Shown: positions 6,466 to 14,490 of the stretch, piece by piece
Layout: every line of letters begins with the position of its first letter
Position numbering within the stretch: position 1 is the stretch's first letter
From: Kaistia hirudinis
Lineage (GTDB): Bacteria > Pseudomonadota > Alphaproteobacteria > Rhizobiales > Kaistiaceae
Length of the DNA stretch: 64,000 nucleotides
NCBI RefSeq assembly: GCF_014196455.1
Contig: NZ_JACIDS010000003.1
Coordinates: 372,001 to 436,000 of the forward strand
Direction of reading: 5' to 3'
Translations under genes and position numbers: made by a program
Notes under the pieces: model-generated
What the model saw: only the letters and a program-made list of their open reading frames with translations
What the model was told of the DNA's origin: nothing
Databases searched by the model: none

Positions 6466-9227
6466 GCGAGAACGCCCTTCAGCATGTCGGCCGTCACCGG
6501 CAGCGACTGGAAGCGATGACCGGTGGCATCGCTGATCGCGTTGAGGAGCGCGGGGACGACCGGGATCATCACCACCTCGGCCATGCCCTTCGGCGCTTCC
6601 TTCGGCGAGATCGGCGGCAGCACCTCGACGTCGAAATCATGCAGCGGCAGATCCGATCCGCGGGCGACCACATAGCGGCCGAGATTCCATTGCCCGTTGC
6701 CGGGCCCGTCCTCATAAGGCGGCAGGGTCTCCAGCAGCGCATAGCCGACGCCCATGGCGAAGCCGCCATGCGCCTGGCCGAGCACGACCTCCGGCGCCAG
6801 CATCGGCCCGCATTCGAGCACGCTATAGGCCTTCGCGATCCTCAGCGCTCCCGTGGCGCGCTCGATCTCGATGCGAACCAGCGTGCCGCAGAGCGAGGTG
6901 AAGGCCGTTCCGATGCGGTTATAATCCGTCGGCGGGAAGGCGACGGCCGTCCGCTCGAGCCGTTCGAACGGGCCGGAGCCGCGGCGAAGCGCCAGCGCAT
7001 CGATGTCGGCGGTCCATTCGTTGCCGTCGATGGCGAAGCTCGCCTGCGACCAGGCCCAGCGCGAAAAGGCATGCGTCATGGCGCCGGTCACGCCGCCCAT
7101 CGCATGCGCCCGCGCGGCGATCTTGGGCAGCGGCAGCGGCGAAAGGCCGGACATCAGCAGATGCTCGTCCTGCCAGAACGCCTCGGCCCATTGTTTCGAG
7201 CGCGGATCGGACGGCGCGATGCCCCAGAGGTCGAGCGCGGCCGGCCAGAGGCCGAAGCGGAAGATCACGCGCGCGGCCTCGGCACTCGCCTGCGTCCCGA
7301 CATGGGCGCCGATCGAGGCGCTCGTCGCCGAACTGATTTCCGGCACCCAGCGCGGATCGCGCGCCGCCTCGTCCTGCGCCGCCTGCGTGATGCTGTAGGG
7401 ATCGCCGGAGGTCACCAGAGCGAGCGCATCGAACACGTCGACCTGCGCCACGGTGACCTCGTCGGCGACGCGGCCGACATGCATCGCGACCCGGTTGGCA
7501 AGGGCCGTCCCGATGCCATTGCCCATCTCGACCGCATCGGCATGGATCGAGACACGGCCCTCCGGGTCGATCGCGACCGTCCCGAGCGCGCAATCGGCGC
7601 CGGTGCCGAAATCCTTGGTCGCGCAGGCGACGCCGGTCCCGACCAGGAAGCCGGGGCGTGCCGCTTCCTTCTCCGCGGCGCGCTGGCGCCAGATCGGGTG
7701 CTGTTCGAGCTTGTCGAGGATTTCGGGCGTGCGCACCGACACCGAATAGGGATTGCCGGTCATGGTGCGCCCGCCGGTCTTCAGCGCATTGCGGCGGCGC
7801 AGCTCGATCGGGTCCATTGGCAGCGCCGCGGCCAGTTCGTCGACCAGAACCTCGAGCGCCGTCATGGTCTGCAGCGCGCCATAGCCGCGCATCGAGCCGG
7901 CCGTGACACCGCGCGAATGCCGCGCGACCGTGGTGACGTCCACCTTCGGCACGTCATAGATGCCGAGCGCGCCGGTTGCCCCGACGACCGCGACGCTGGG
8001 CGAATAATTGGCGAGCCCGCCGCCATCGAGTTCATGATCGGCGGCGAACGCGGCCATCAGGCCGCTCGCCCGATCGACGCCGATCCGGGTCGTCATCTTG
8101 AAGGGATGCCGCTTGATGCCGCCCTGGAACTGCTGGAAGCGATCATGGGCGAGGCGGACGGCCTTTCCGGGAAAGAACATCGCCGCGAGCGCGACATAGA
8201 GCGGAAACGGCGTGTGATCGCGGCCGCCGAACCCGCCGCCGACATAGGCGAAGTTCGTGTCGATGGCGGCCGGCCGGTGCTGGACATCGGCCTTGCTGAG
8301 CAGAAAGGCGATGGCTTCGGCGGCTTCGAGCGGCGATTGGACGCCGAGGACAAGACTGAGCCGGCCGCTTGCGGGATCGAACCAGGACAGCCCGGCCTCC
8401 GGCTCGAGGAACATCGGATCGACCGATTGGGTCTCGAAGTCCCGCTCGAGCACGAGCAGGTCCGGATCGCTGCCGGCGAGCAGCGCCCGCACGGCCTCGC
8501 CATGCTGCGCCCCCGTCACATATTGACCGCCCTCGGGAACCGGGAGCGGGCGCCAGATCGGCCGTCCCGAATCGTCGGTGAATCCGGGACTGATCCAGCC
8601 TTCCTGAAGGGGCGAATAGACATCGGGCGAATCGGGTGTCGGGCCGGCGATGCGGGTGAAGCGGAAGGCGCCGTAGTTCGGCTTCTGGAGCGGCCCGGTC
8701 TTGTCGCCGAAGCGCAGGAAATCGCCGTCCCTGAGCGCGAGGCGCGCCCGGTCGAAATCGTCGAAGTGCTCGAAGACGAGCAGCGCGACGGGCTCGCCGA
8801 GATAGGCGGGAGTCTGCCCCACGGGCGAGAAGAGGTTGCCGGCATAGAAGGGCGGTGCGTGGATGCCGGCGGCGGCAATCCCGGCCGATGTCAGCACGAC
8901 GGCCGGCTTCGCAATCGAGGCCAGGCGGTCGATGTCCAGCCCCTCGTAGAGCCGGTCGGCATGCGGGGTGCGCACGAGCAGCGCGTGGGCGGTATCCGCC
9001 GGCCAGCCGGGCAGGTCCGCCGCGCGGAAATCCGACGCATAGAGCTTCGCCCCGGTGACCTTGGCGACGCCGTCGACGCGGCCGAGCGGAGGCCGGCGGA
9101 CGCCGCGTCCCGGCAGCGTCTCGCGCGCCAGAAACGGCGGCTGCTCTGCCGCCATGAGCGGCGCCACGGTGAGGGCGATGCCGCTTGCCGCCGTCAGCTT
9201 GATGAAGTCGCGTCGCGACGGTCTCAT
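6462..9227 (-). CDS. Molybdopterin-binding subunit, xanthine dehydrogenase family (isoquinoline 1-oxidoreductase beta-like)
   Basis: This is a 921-residue catalytic subunit. The start at 9227 is preceded by GGGGGGAAG and gives a Tat signal (SRRDFIK at residues 4-10, then a hydrophobic stretch ending in LMA). The open frame reaches 9362 but the extra 45 residues are not signal-like. Family blocks are present, including VDGVAKVTGAKLYASD near the mature start, YVGGGFGGRDH, AGSMRGYG and, near the C-terminus, FAMGVGYAL. It hydroxylates an aldehyde or N-heterocycle using a molybdopterin cytosine dinucleotide cofactor. No gene for an FAD (CoxM-like) subunit is present, consistent with the periplasmic Mo/Fe-S/cytochrome layout. 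The substrate is unknown. Confidence 0.9.
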   Translation of the reverse strand: MRPSRRDFIKLTAASGIALTVAPLMAAEQPPFLARETLPGRGVRRPPLGRVDGVAKVTGAKLYASDFRAADLPGWPADTAHALLVRTPHADRLYEGLDIDRLASIAKPAVVLTSAGIAAAGIHAPPFYAGNLFSPVGQTPAYLGEPVALLVFEHFDDFDRARLALRDGDFLRFGDKTGPLQKPNYGAFRFTRIAGPTPDSPDVYSPLQEGWISPGFTDDSGRPIWRPLPVPEGGQYVTGAQHGEAVRALLAGSDPDLLVLERDFETQSVDPMFLEPEAGLSWFDPASGRLSLVLGVQSPLEAAEAIAFLLSKADVQHRPAAIDTNFAYVGGGFGGRDHTPFPLYVALAAMFFPGKAVRLAHDRFQQFQGGIKRHPFKMTTRIGVDRASGLMAAFAADHELDGGGLANYSPSVAVVGATGALGIYDVPKVDVTTVARHSRGVTAGSMRGYGALQTMTALEVLVDELAAALPMDPIELRRRNALKTGGRTMTGNPYSVSVRTPEILDKLEQHPIWRQRAAEKEAARPGFLVGTGVACATKDFGTGADCALGTVAIDPEGRVSIHADAVEMGNGIGTALANRVAMHVGRVADEVTVAQVDVFDALALVTSGDPYSITQAAQDEAARDPRWVPEISSATSASIGAHVGTQASAEAARVIFRFGLWPAALDLWGIAPSDPRSKQWAEAFWQDEHLLMSGLSPLPLPKIAARAHAMGGVTGAMTHAFSRWAWSQASFAIDGNEWTADIDALALRRGSGPFERLERTAVAFPPTDYNRIGTAFTSLCGTLVRIEIERATGALRIAKAYSVLECGPMLAPEVVLGQAHGGFAMGVGYALLETLPPYEDGPGNGQWNLGRYVVARGSDLPLHDFDVEVLPPISPKEAPKGMAEVVMIPVVPALLNAISDATGHRFQSLPVTADMLKGVLA

Positions 9228-9359
9228 CTTCCCCCCGGAGAGCCGACCGCGAATTTCAGCCGTCACGTGGCCGATCGGGACCGCGGAACCTTCGAAAAAG
9301 CCTAGCATGGCCTCGACGCCACTGCACGCCGCGCCGCAACACGATGGAGCCCGTGCAGT

Positions 9360-9400
9360 CAAAAGAAACGGCGCCGCCCGGTAGAACCGCGCGGCGCCGT
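9360..9400 (-). terminator. Intrinsic terminator of the CUT2 transporter operon
   Basis: On the minus strand the stop at 9417 is followed by a 10-bp perfect stem (ACGGCGCCGC with GCGGCGCCGT, 9391-9400 and 9368-9377). The loop holds a nested CGGT/ACCG pairing, and the tail reads TTTCTTTTG. It sits before the upstream region of the Mo hydroxylase operon on the same strand, so it insulates the two. Confidence 0.8.
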
Positions 9401-9416
9401 ATTTCGTGCGGGAGAA

Positions 9417-10361
9417 TTACTTCAGGAATTCACCGACATTGGCGGCCGTGACGCGGTCGAGACCCGTATAGATGATCTTCTCGACCTTCTCGCCCTTCTT
9501 CAGCTTGAGCAGGGTCTGGATCGCGACCTCGCCCATCTCGTAGGGACGCTGGCCCACGAGCGCATTGGCGTAGCCGTCCTTCAGCAGCTGCAGCTGGACC
9601 GGCAGCGTGTCGGCGACGACGAGCGCCACCTTCTTCGACTCGACGTCGGCCTTGAACGGCTCGACGAAGTTCTTCCAGCCGTCGGGCGCGAACATCGGCC
9701 AGCCGCCGACCGGCACGATCGCCGCGATGTCGGGATTGGCGGTCTTGAGATCGCCGGCCTGCTGCACGGCGAGCGTCACGTCGTCGTTGCAGAAGGTCGG
9801 CGAGCCGGGAACTTCCGTCCACTTCGAGCCCTTGAGGGCCTCGCGCACGCCGTCGACGCGCTCGGCAAGGTTCGGCGCGGCGGCGCCGCCCGAGATCATG
9901 CCGTAGGTGCCGCCTTCGGGCTTCAGCTTCAGCAGCTCTTCGCCGAGCGCCTTGCCGAATTCCTTGTTGTTGGTGCCGACATAGGCGGCGCGCTTCGAAT
10001 CCGCTGCGTCGGAATCGAAGGTGATGACGGCAATGCCGGCATCCACCGCCTTGTTGATCAGCGTCGTGGCCGCGGCGGCGTCGGAGACGGAGATCGCGAG
10101 GCCGTCGACGCCCTGCGTGATCAGGTCGTCGATGATCTGCGCCTGCGTCGCCGGCTCATGCTCGACCGGTCCCTGATAGATGCAGGTGACATTGCCGAGC
10201 TTCTTCGCCTCGGCCATGCAGCCGTCGCGCGTGAGGTCGAAGAAGGGATTGTTCATCGCCTTCGGCACGACCGCGAACTTGTAGCTGTCGGCGGCATGGC
10301 TGGCGCCGGCAAAGCCGACCGAGGCCAGGGCGGCGACGGTCAGAACCTTCAATATCTTCAT
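9417..10361 (-). CDS. Sugar ABC transporter substrate-binding protein (CUT2/RbsB type)
   Basis: The protein has 314 residues. The signal peptide is 1-23, with cleavage after the S-H-A. The mature protein begins with FAVVPKAMNNPFFDLTRDG, the ribose/fructose-binding family opening, and contains TQGVDGLAISV, GIAVITFDSDA and YVGTNN blocks that line the sugar pocket in periplasmic binding proteins of the LacI fold. A strong Shine-Dalgarno (GGAGGAG) precedes ATG 10361. It is the last gene of the ATPase-permease-binding-protein order and is followed by a strong terminator. A sugar ligand is expected; which one cannot be read from the sequence. Confidence 0.92.
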   Translation of the reverse strand: MKILKVLTVAALASVGFAGASHAADSYKFAVVPKAMNNPFFDLTRDGCMAEAKKLGNVTCIYQGPVEHEPATQAQIIDDLITQGVDGLAISVSDAAAATTLINKAVDAGIAVITFDSDAADSKRAAYVGTNNKEFGKALGEELLKLKPEGGTYGMISGGAAAPNLAERVDGVREALKGSKWTEVPGSPTFCNDDVTLAVQQAGDLKTANPDIAAIVPVGGWPMFAPDGWKNFVEPFKADVESKKVALVVADTLPVQLQLLKDGYANALVGQRPYEMGEVAIQTLLKLKKGEKVEKIIYTGLDRVTAANVGEFLK

Positions 10362-10415
10362 GTTTCTCCTCCACGTTTCGTCTTCGTCCGGATCGTTGTC
10401 CGGACACGCTTGCTC

Positions 10416-10436
10416 CGGGCGGCCGGCGGCCGCCCG
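10416..10436 (-). other. Intercistronic stem-loop before the binding-protein gene
   Basis: The 9-bp perfect arms CGGGCGGCC and GGCCGCCCG are separated by GGC and lie between the permease stop (10458) and the binding-protein start (10361). No U-tract follows on the minus strand, so termination is unlikely. An RNA processing or stabilising element that raises binding-protein output is inferred. Confidence 0.5.
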
Positions 10437-10457
10437 CTCGCTCCGCTTGCCGGTCTT

Positions 10458-11483
10458 CTAGCCGCTGCGGAGAGATCTGAAGCGGTCGACGAGGACCGCT
10501 GCGACGATGATGCAACCGACGAGTGTCTGCTGCCAGTAAGGGTCGACGCGGGCGAGCACGAGCCCGTTGCGGATGACTTCGATCAGGATGCAGCCGATGA
10601 TGGCGCCCGAAGCGCCGCCTATGCCGCCGGCGAGGTTCGCGCCACCGATGACGGCCGCCGCGATGATCGTCAGCTCATAGGCGGTGGCGAGGTTGGCCGG
10701 CGCGGAGCCGAGCCAGCCGGAGATGATGATGCCGTTGAAGCCGGCCGCGAGCGCGCAGATGACGTAGACTTGGATCTTCACCCGGTCGACGGCGACGCCC
10801 GTGAGCTTGCCGGCCGCCTCGTTGCCGCCGATCGCATAGACGTGCCGACCCCAGGCCGTGTGGTTCAGCGCCACCCACATCGCGAAGGCGGCGATGATCA
10901 GATAGACGAAGCTGATCGGCATGCCGGCGAGCTTGCCCGAGGTGAGCGCGAGGAACAGCTCCTTGTCGGGCCCGGCCGGCGCGGTGCCGCGGCCGAAGGT
11001 GGCGACATAGGTCAGGCCGCGCACGATCGAGAGCGTGCCGAGCGTCGTCACGAAGGGCGACAGCTTCAGCTTGGCGATGGCGAAGCCATTGGCGAAGCCG
11101 ATGATGCCCGCGGTCGCAAGGCCGGCGAGAAGCGAGATGATCAGCGCCGAGCCGGGGAAGGGATAGAACCCGGCATTGTTCAGCGTCACCATGGTCAGCG
11201 ACGTCGTCGTCGCCGTCAGCGCCATGGTCGAGCCGACCGAGAGGTCGATGCCGCCGGTGATGATGACGAGCGTAATGCCGAGCGTCGCGATGGCGATGAA
11301 GGAGAAGTTGCGGGTGATGTTCGAGATGTTGCCCGCGGAAAGGAAATTGGGCGAGGCGAAGCTCATCACAACGATCAGCACGATGAGCGCGAGGCCGACA
11401 TAGGCCGTCTGGCTGGCCAGGAAGCCGCGCTGCCAGAAGCGGGTGCGGCGCACATTGGAGAAATTCTGCACGGTCTCGGCCAT
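10458..11483 (-). CDS. Sugar ABC transporter permease (RbsC/FrcC type)
   Basis: Inner-membrane channel subunit of about 341 residues with many hydrophobic helices and the family's GGIDLSVGS and GGxxLAGGIG blocks (GGANLAGGIGG near the C-terminus). Two adjacent ATGs (11486 and 11483) follow GGAGGT; the second has the better 6-nt spacing and overlaps the ATPase stop by one base (TGATG), so 11483 is chosen. It pairs with the ATPase upstream and the binding protein downstream. Confidence 0.92.
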   Translation of the reverse strand: MAETVQNFSNVRRTRFWQRGFLASQTAYVGLALIVLIVVMSFASPNFLSAGNISNITRNFSFIAIATLGITLVIITGGIDLSVGSTMALTATTTSLTMVTLNNAGFYPFPGSALIISLLAGLATAGIIGFANGFAIAKLKLSPFVTTLGTLSIVRGLTYVATFGRGTAPAGPDKELFLALTSGKLAGMPISFVYLIIAAFAMWVALNHTAWGRHVYAIGGNEAAGKLTGVAVDRVKIQVYVICALAAGFNGIIISGWLGSAPANLATAYELTIIAAAVIGGANLAGGIGGASGAIIGCILIEVIRNGLVLARVDPYWQQTLVGCIIVAAVLVDRFRSLRSG

Positions 11484-12226
11484 CATGCCACCTCCAGCGC
11501 GCCGGTGATGAGCGCCGTCACCTCTTCCGGCGACGTGTTCGCGATCGGCTTGTCCGCGACCTTGGTGCCGCGCCGCATGACGATCACGCGCTCGCAGACG
11601 GCGAACACGTCGGGCATGCGGTGCGAGATCAGGATCACGGCGATGCCGGCGTCCCGGAGGCGGTTGATCAGCCCGAGAACCTCGGCGACCTGACGCACGG
11701 AAATCGCCGCGGTCGGCTCGTCCATCAGGATCAGCCTTGCGTCCGAAAGGCGGGTGCGGGCGATCGCCACCGCCTGGCGCTGGCCGCCCGACATCAGCCG
11801 CACGAGGTCATCGGCGCGCGTCTCGGATTTGAGTTCGGCGAAGAGCTCGGCGGCGCGCGCATTCATGGCGCGGTGCCGCAGCAGGCGGAGCGGCCCGAGG
11901 TTATATTTGAGCTCGCGCCCGAGGAAGATGTTGGCCGAAGCGGTCAGATTGTCGGCGAGAGCGAGGTCCTGATAGACGGTCTCGATGCCGAGGCGCCGTG
12001 CTTCGCCCGGCGAATGGATGTGGGCCGCCTCGCCGCCGAAGCTGACATCGCCGGCGCTCGGCTGGTAGATCCCCGATATGATCTTGACCAGCGTCGACTT
12101 GCCGGCGCCGTTATCCCCCATCAGGCCGACGATTTCTCCCGGCTCGATCGAGAATGACACGTCATTCAGCGCACGGATGGCGCCGAAATCCTTTCGGACA
12201 TTGTGCAGTTCGAGTAACGCCAACAA
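11483..12226 (-). CDS. Sugar ABC transporter ATP-binding protein (single-domain CUT2 ATPase)
   Basis: The protein has 247 residues. Walker A GDNGAGKS is at 37-44, the signature LMSGGQRQA and Walker B LILMDEPTAA follow, and the switch His is in LISHRM. RbsA-type ATPases usually have two fused domains (about 500 residues); this has one, as in the rhizobial fructose importer FrcA, so it must work as a homodimer. The start appears to be TTG at 12226 behind GAGGGAGGAG; no ATG is available in frame nearby. It is the first gene of the operon, and a promoter would lie in 12227-12333. Confidence 0.9.
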   Translation of the reverse strand: MLALLELHNVRKDFGAIRALNDVSFSIEPGEIVGLMGDNGAGKSTLVKIISGIYQPSAGDVSFGGEAAHIHSPGEARRLGIETVYQDLALADNLTASANIFLGRELKYNLGPLRLLRHRAMNARAAELFAELKSETRADDLVRLMSGGQRQAVAIARTRLSDARLILMDEPTAAISVRQVAEVLGLINRLRDAGIAVILISHRMPDVFAVCERVIVMRRGTKVADKPIANTSPEEVTALITGALEVA

Positions 12227-12333
12227 CTCCTCCCTCGTTGGCTGTCGCTTTCACGCGCTATGATTTTCAGTGGGTCGTAGAGCCTCTCGTCGGTTCCGAT
12301 CGTTGTTGCGTCCGCTGCGAACAGCGCGCCGGT

Positions 12334-13344
12334 TCAGTGTCCCACGCTCACCATCGCCTTGATCAGCTGGCTCCGGTCTGCGGCCCATTCGGCCATCTTG
12401 TCCGGCAGTCCCTCGATGCCGGTCCGGTGCGTGATCAGGCTCTGATAATCGATCTTGCGGCTCGCCAGCGCCGCGACGACGGTCGCGAAGTCCTCGCTGG
12501 TGGCGTTGCGGCTGCCGAGCAGGCTCATTTCCCGCTTGTGGAATTCGGCATCGTTGAAGGTGATGTCGTCCGGCACCACGCCGACGAAGACGAGCGTGCC
12601 GCCATGCGCCACGAGACGGAAGCTCGCCGCCATGGCGCGCGGGCTGCCGGTCGCGTCGAGGACGACATCGAAACCGTCGCCGCCGGTCGCTGCCATCAGG
12701 GCGGCCGTTCCCTCGGCGACGGTATGGGCATGCTCGAAACCGAACCGGTCGGCGACCATGGCGAGCCGCTCGGCGCTGGCGTCGAGCAGATGCACCTCGG
12801 CGCCGCGGAGGCGCGCGAACAAGGCCGTGCCGAGCCCGATCGGACCGGCGCCGACGACAAGCACCCGGTCGGACGATCCCGGCGCGGCGCGGCGCACCGC
12901 ATGGGCGCCGATCGCGAGAAACTCGACCGTGGCCGCCTCGTCCTGCGCGAGCCCCTCCGCGCTGATCAGATTGGCAGCCGGCACGTTGATGCGCGCGCAC
13001 AATCCACCGTCGCGGTGGACGCCGAGCACGCCGATATTCATGCAGCAATTGGGCTTGCCGCGCTGGCAGGCATGGCAAATGCCGCAGGCGATATAGGGAT
13101 TGATGATGACGCTCTGCCCGCGCCGCCAGCCGGCGGCGTCGACCGCGACCAGGCCGCTGAGTTCATGTCCGATCACGCGCGGATAGCGCAGATACGGATG
13201 CTTGCCCTCGTAGATGTGATAGTCGGTGCCGCACAGCCCCGCATAGGCAATGTCGATGGCGACCCATCCTGCCTCGGGTTCGGGCGGCACGGGCCGATCG
13301 TCAAGCGCGATCGATCCAGGCTGGTTGACGACGATAGCGAGCAT
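12334..13344 (-). CDS. Zinc-dependent alcohol/polyol dehydrogenase (MDR superfamily)
   Basis: The protein has 336 residues. Catalytic zinc ligands are Cys 38 and the His 60-Glu 61 pair in GHELSG; the structural zinc lobe holds Cys 87, 90, 93 and 100/101. The NAD-binding motif VVGAGPIG is at 163-170. The frame extends upstream to 13467 but family alignment starts at MLAIVVNQPG, so ATG 13344 is chosen although its Shine-Dalgarno is weak. It lies upstream of the CUT2 transporter on the same strand and is divergent from the GntR regulator. It probably oxidises the imported sugar alcohol or sugar acid (sorbitol- or galactitol-type dehydrogenases are the nearest familiar relatives). Confidence 0.9.
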   Translation of the reverse strand: MLAIVVNQPGSIALDDRPVPPEPEAGWVAIDIAYAGLCGTDYHIYEGKHPYLRYPRVIGHELSGLVAVDAAGWRRGQSVIINPYIACGICHACQRGKPNCCMNIGVLGVHRDGGLCARINVPAANLISAEGLAQDEAATVEFLAIGAHAVRRAAPGSSDRVLVVGAGPIGLGTALFARLRGAEVHLLDASAERLAMVADRFGFEHAHTVAEGTAALMAATGGDGFDVVLDATGSPRAMAASFRLVAHGGTLVFVGVVPDDITFNDAEFHKREMSLLGSRNATSEDFATVVAALASRKIDYQSLITHRTGIEGLPDKMAEWAADRSQLIKAMVSVGH

Positions 13345-13442
13345 CGGGTGGCGTCTTGCACTCCCTGCGATCGGTGATCCGACGTTCTGCTTGTCGGCTG
13401 CTTCGTATGATGAATTAAGCCGGTTGCAGGACGCCGCCGTCA

Positions 13443-13468
13443 ATTGTTTTTTATCGGTTCCGAACAAT
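13443..13468. promoter_or_regulatory. Candidate GntR operator between dehydrogenase and regulator genes
   Basis: ATTGTT (13443-13448) and AACAAT (13463-13468) form an interrupted dyad in the only AT-rich patch between the divergent genes at 13344 and 13520. Its position fits autoregulation plus control of the dehydrogenase and transporter. The assignment rests on position and symmetry only. Confidence 0.33.
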
Positions 13469-13519
13469 GTCCGCCGATGTCATGAAGATCAAGCACATAG
13501 GGCGCGAACGGTACGGAAT

Positions 13520-14416
13520 ATGGCAAGGAACAATTCCCGCTTCAAACGGGCCTATAACGAGGCGCTGGAGATCTGCCGCGCCATCGGCGTGGGGCGTGAG
13601 CTGCCGTCCGAGCCCGTCCTGGCCGCGCGCCTCGACACCAGCCGGACCACCGTCCGCGCGGTGCTGACGCGGCTGAAGAGCGCGGAAATCGTCGATTGGC
13701 GCGGCCGGCGCAAGATCGTGCTGCGCGCGCCCGGGCGCTGGGATCGCTTCGACGAGACGGAATTGTCGACCATGTCGGAGCGGCTCGAAGGCCAGTTCTT
13801 CGAATGGATGCTGCGCAGCGACGTTCCGCCCGATACCCCGCTCAATGTCAGCGCCCTGGCCCGCCGTTTTGCCGTCAGCCCGAGCGGCATGACGGATGTG
13901 CTCAGAACCGTCGCGCAGTTCGGCCTGATCGAGCGCCATGGCACGCGCGGCTGGATCACGCGCGGCTTCAACCGCGACTATGCCGGCGAATTGTCGGATT
14001 TCCGTCTCGTGCTCGAGCTCGATGCGGTGCGCAAGCTCTGCGCGCTCCCGGATGCTCATCCGATCTGGCCGCAACTGGACGAGATGGAGGCCGGCCACCG
14101 CGCGCTGCTGGCGGAGATCGACACGAGGTTCCACGACTTCTCGAAGCTCGACGAGCGCTTCCACGCGACGATCAACGAGGTCGCGAGCAATCGCTTCGCC
14201 CGCTCGTTCCAGAGCGTCATCTCGCTCGTCTTCAACTACCATTATCAATGGAACAAGAAGGACGAGAAGCCGCGCAACGAGACCGCGATCCACGAGCATC
14301 TCGACTATATCGCCGCGCTGCGTTCACGCGATGCCGCCAACGCGCAGGCGGCGGCGATCCGTCATCTGACCACGGCGCGCGAGACGCTGCTGCGCTCGAT
14401 CGGTGCGGAGCGATGA
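13520..14416 (+). CDS. GntR family regulator with FCD domain and two winged-helix regions
   Basis: The protein has 298 residues, longer than the usual 220-250 for FadR/FCD regulators. The first winged helix is at about 12-68 (ELPSEPVLAARLDTSRTTVR recognition region). A second helix-turn-helix-like unit is at about 90-150 (LNVSALARRFAVSPSGMTDVLR then a wing IERHGTRGWI). An all-helical FCD ligand domain with Asp/His ligands (HDFSKLDERFHATI) completes it. ATG 13520 is the first start giving a full HTH; its Shine-Dalgarno is poor. It is divergent from the polyol dehydrogenase and CUT2 transporter and is the likely controller of them. Confidence 0.88.
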   Translation: MARNNSRFKRAYNEALEICRAIGVGRELPSEPVLAARLDTSRTTVRAVLTRLKSAEIVDWRGRRKIVLRAPGRWDRFDETELSTMSERLEGQFFEWMLRSDVPPDTPLNVSALARRFAVSPSGMTDVLRTVAQFGLIERHGTRGWITRGFNRDYAGELSDFRLVLELDAVRKLCALPDAHPIWPQLDEMEAGHRALLAEIDTRFHDFSKLDERFHATINEVASNRFARSFQSVISLVFNYHYQWNKKDEKPRNETAIHEHLDYIAALRSRDAANAQAAAIRHLTTARETLLRSIGAER

Positions 14417-14490
14417 CGACGAGAAACTGTCCCAAGATGCCGGGGCCGTTTTTGGCAGCGCCGTCTTTTCTGATCGGATAGCGTGTGGCC

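Noticed and set aside
6516-9305. Open frame of 929 codons on the plus strand
   Set aside because: Mirror of the molybdopterin subunit gene, which has a Tat signal and family motifs on the other strand; no recognisable protein here.
13481-13667. Alternative start of the GntR regulator at a nearby upstream ATG around 13467-13481
   Set aside because: Those ATGs are in a different frame that ends shortly after and would not code the winged helix.
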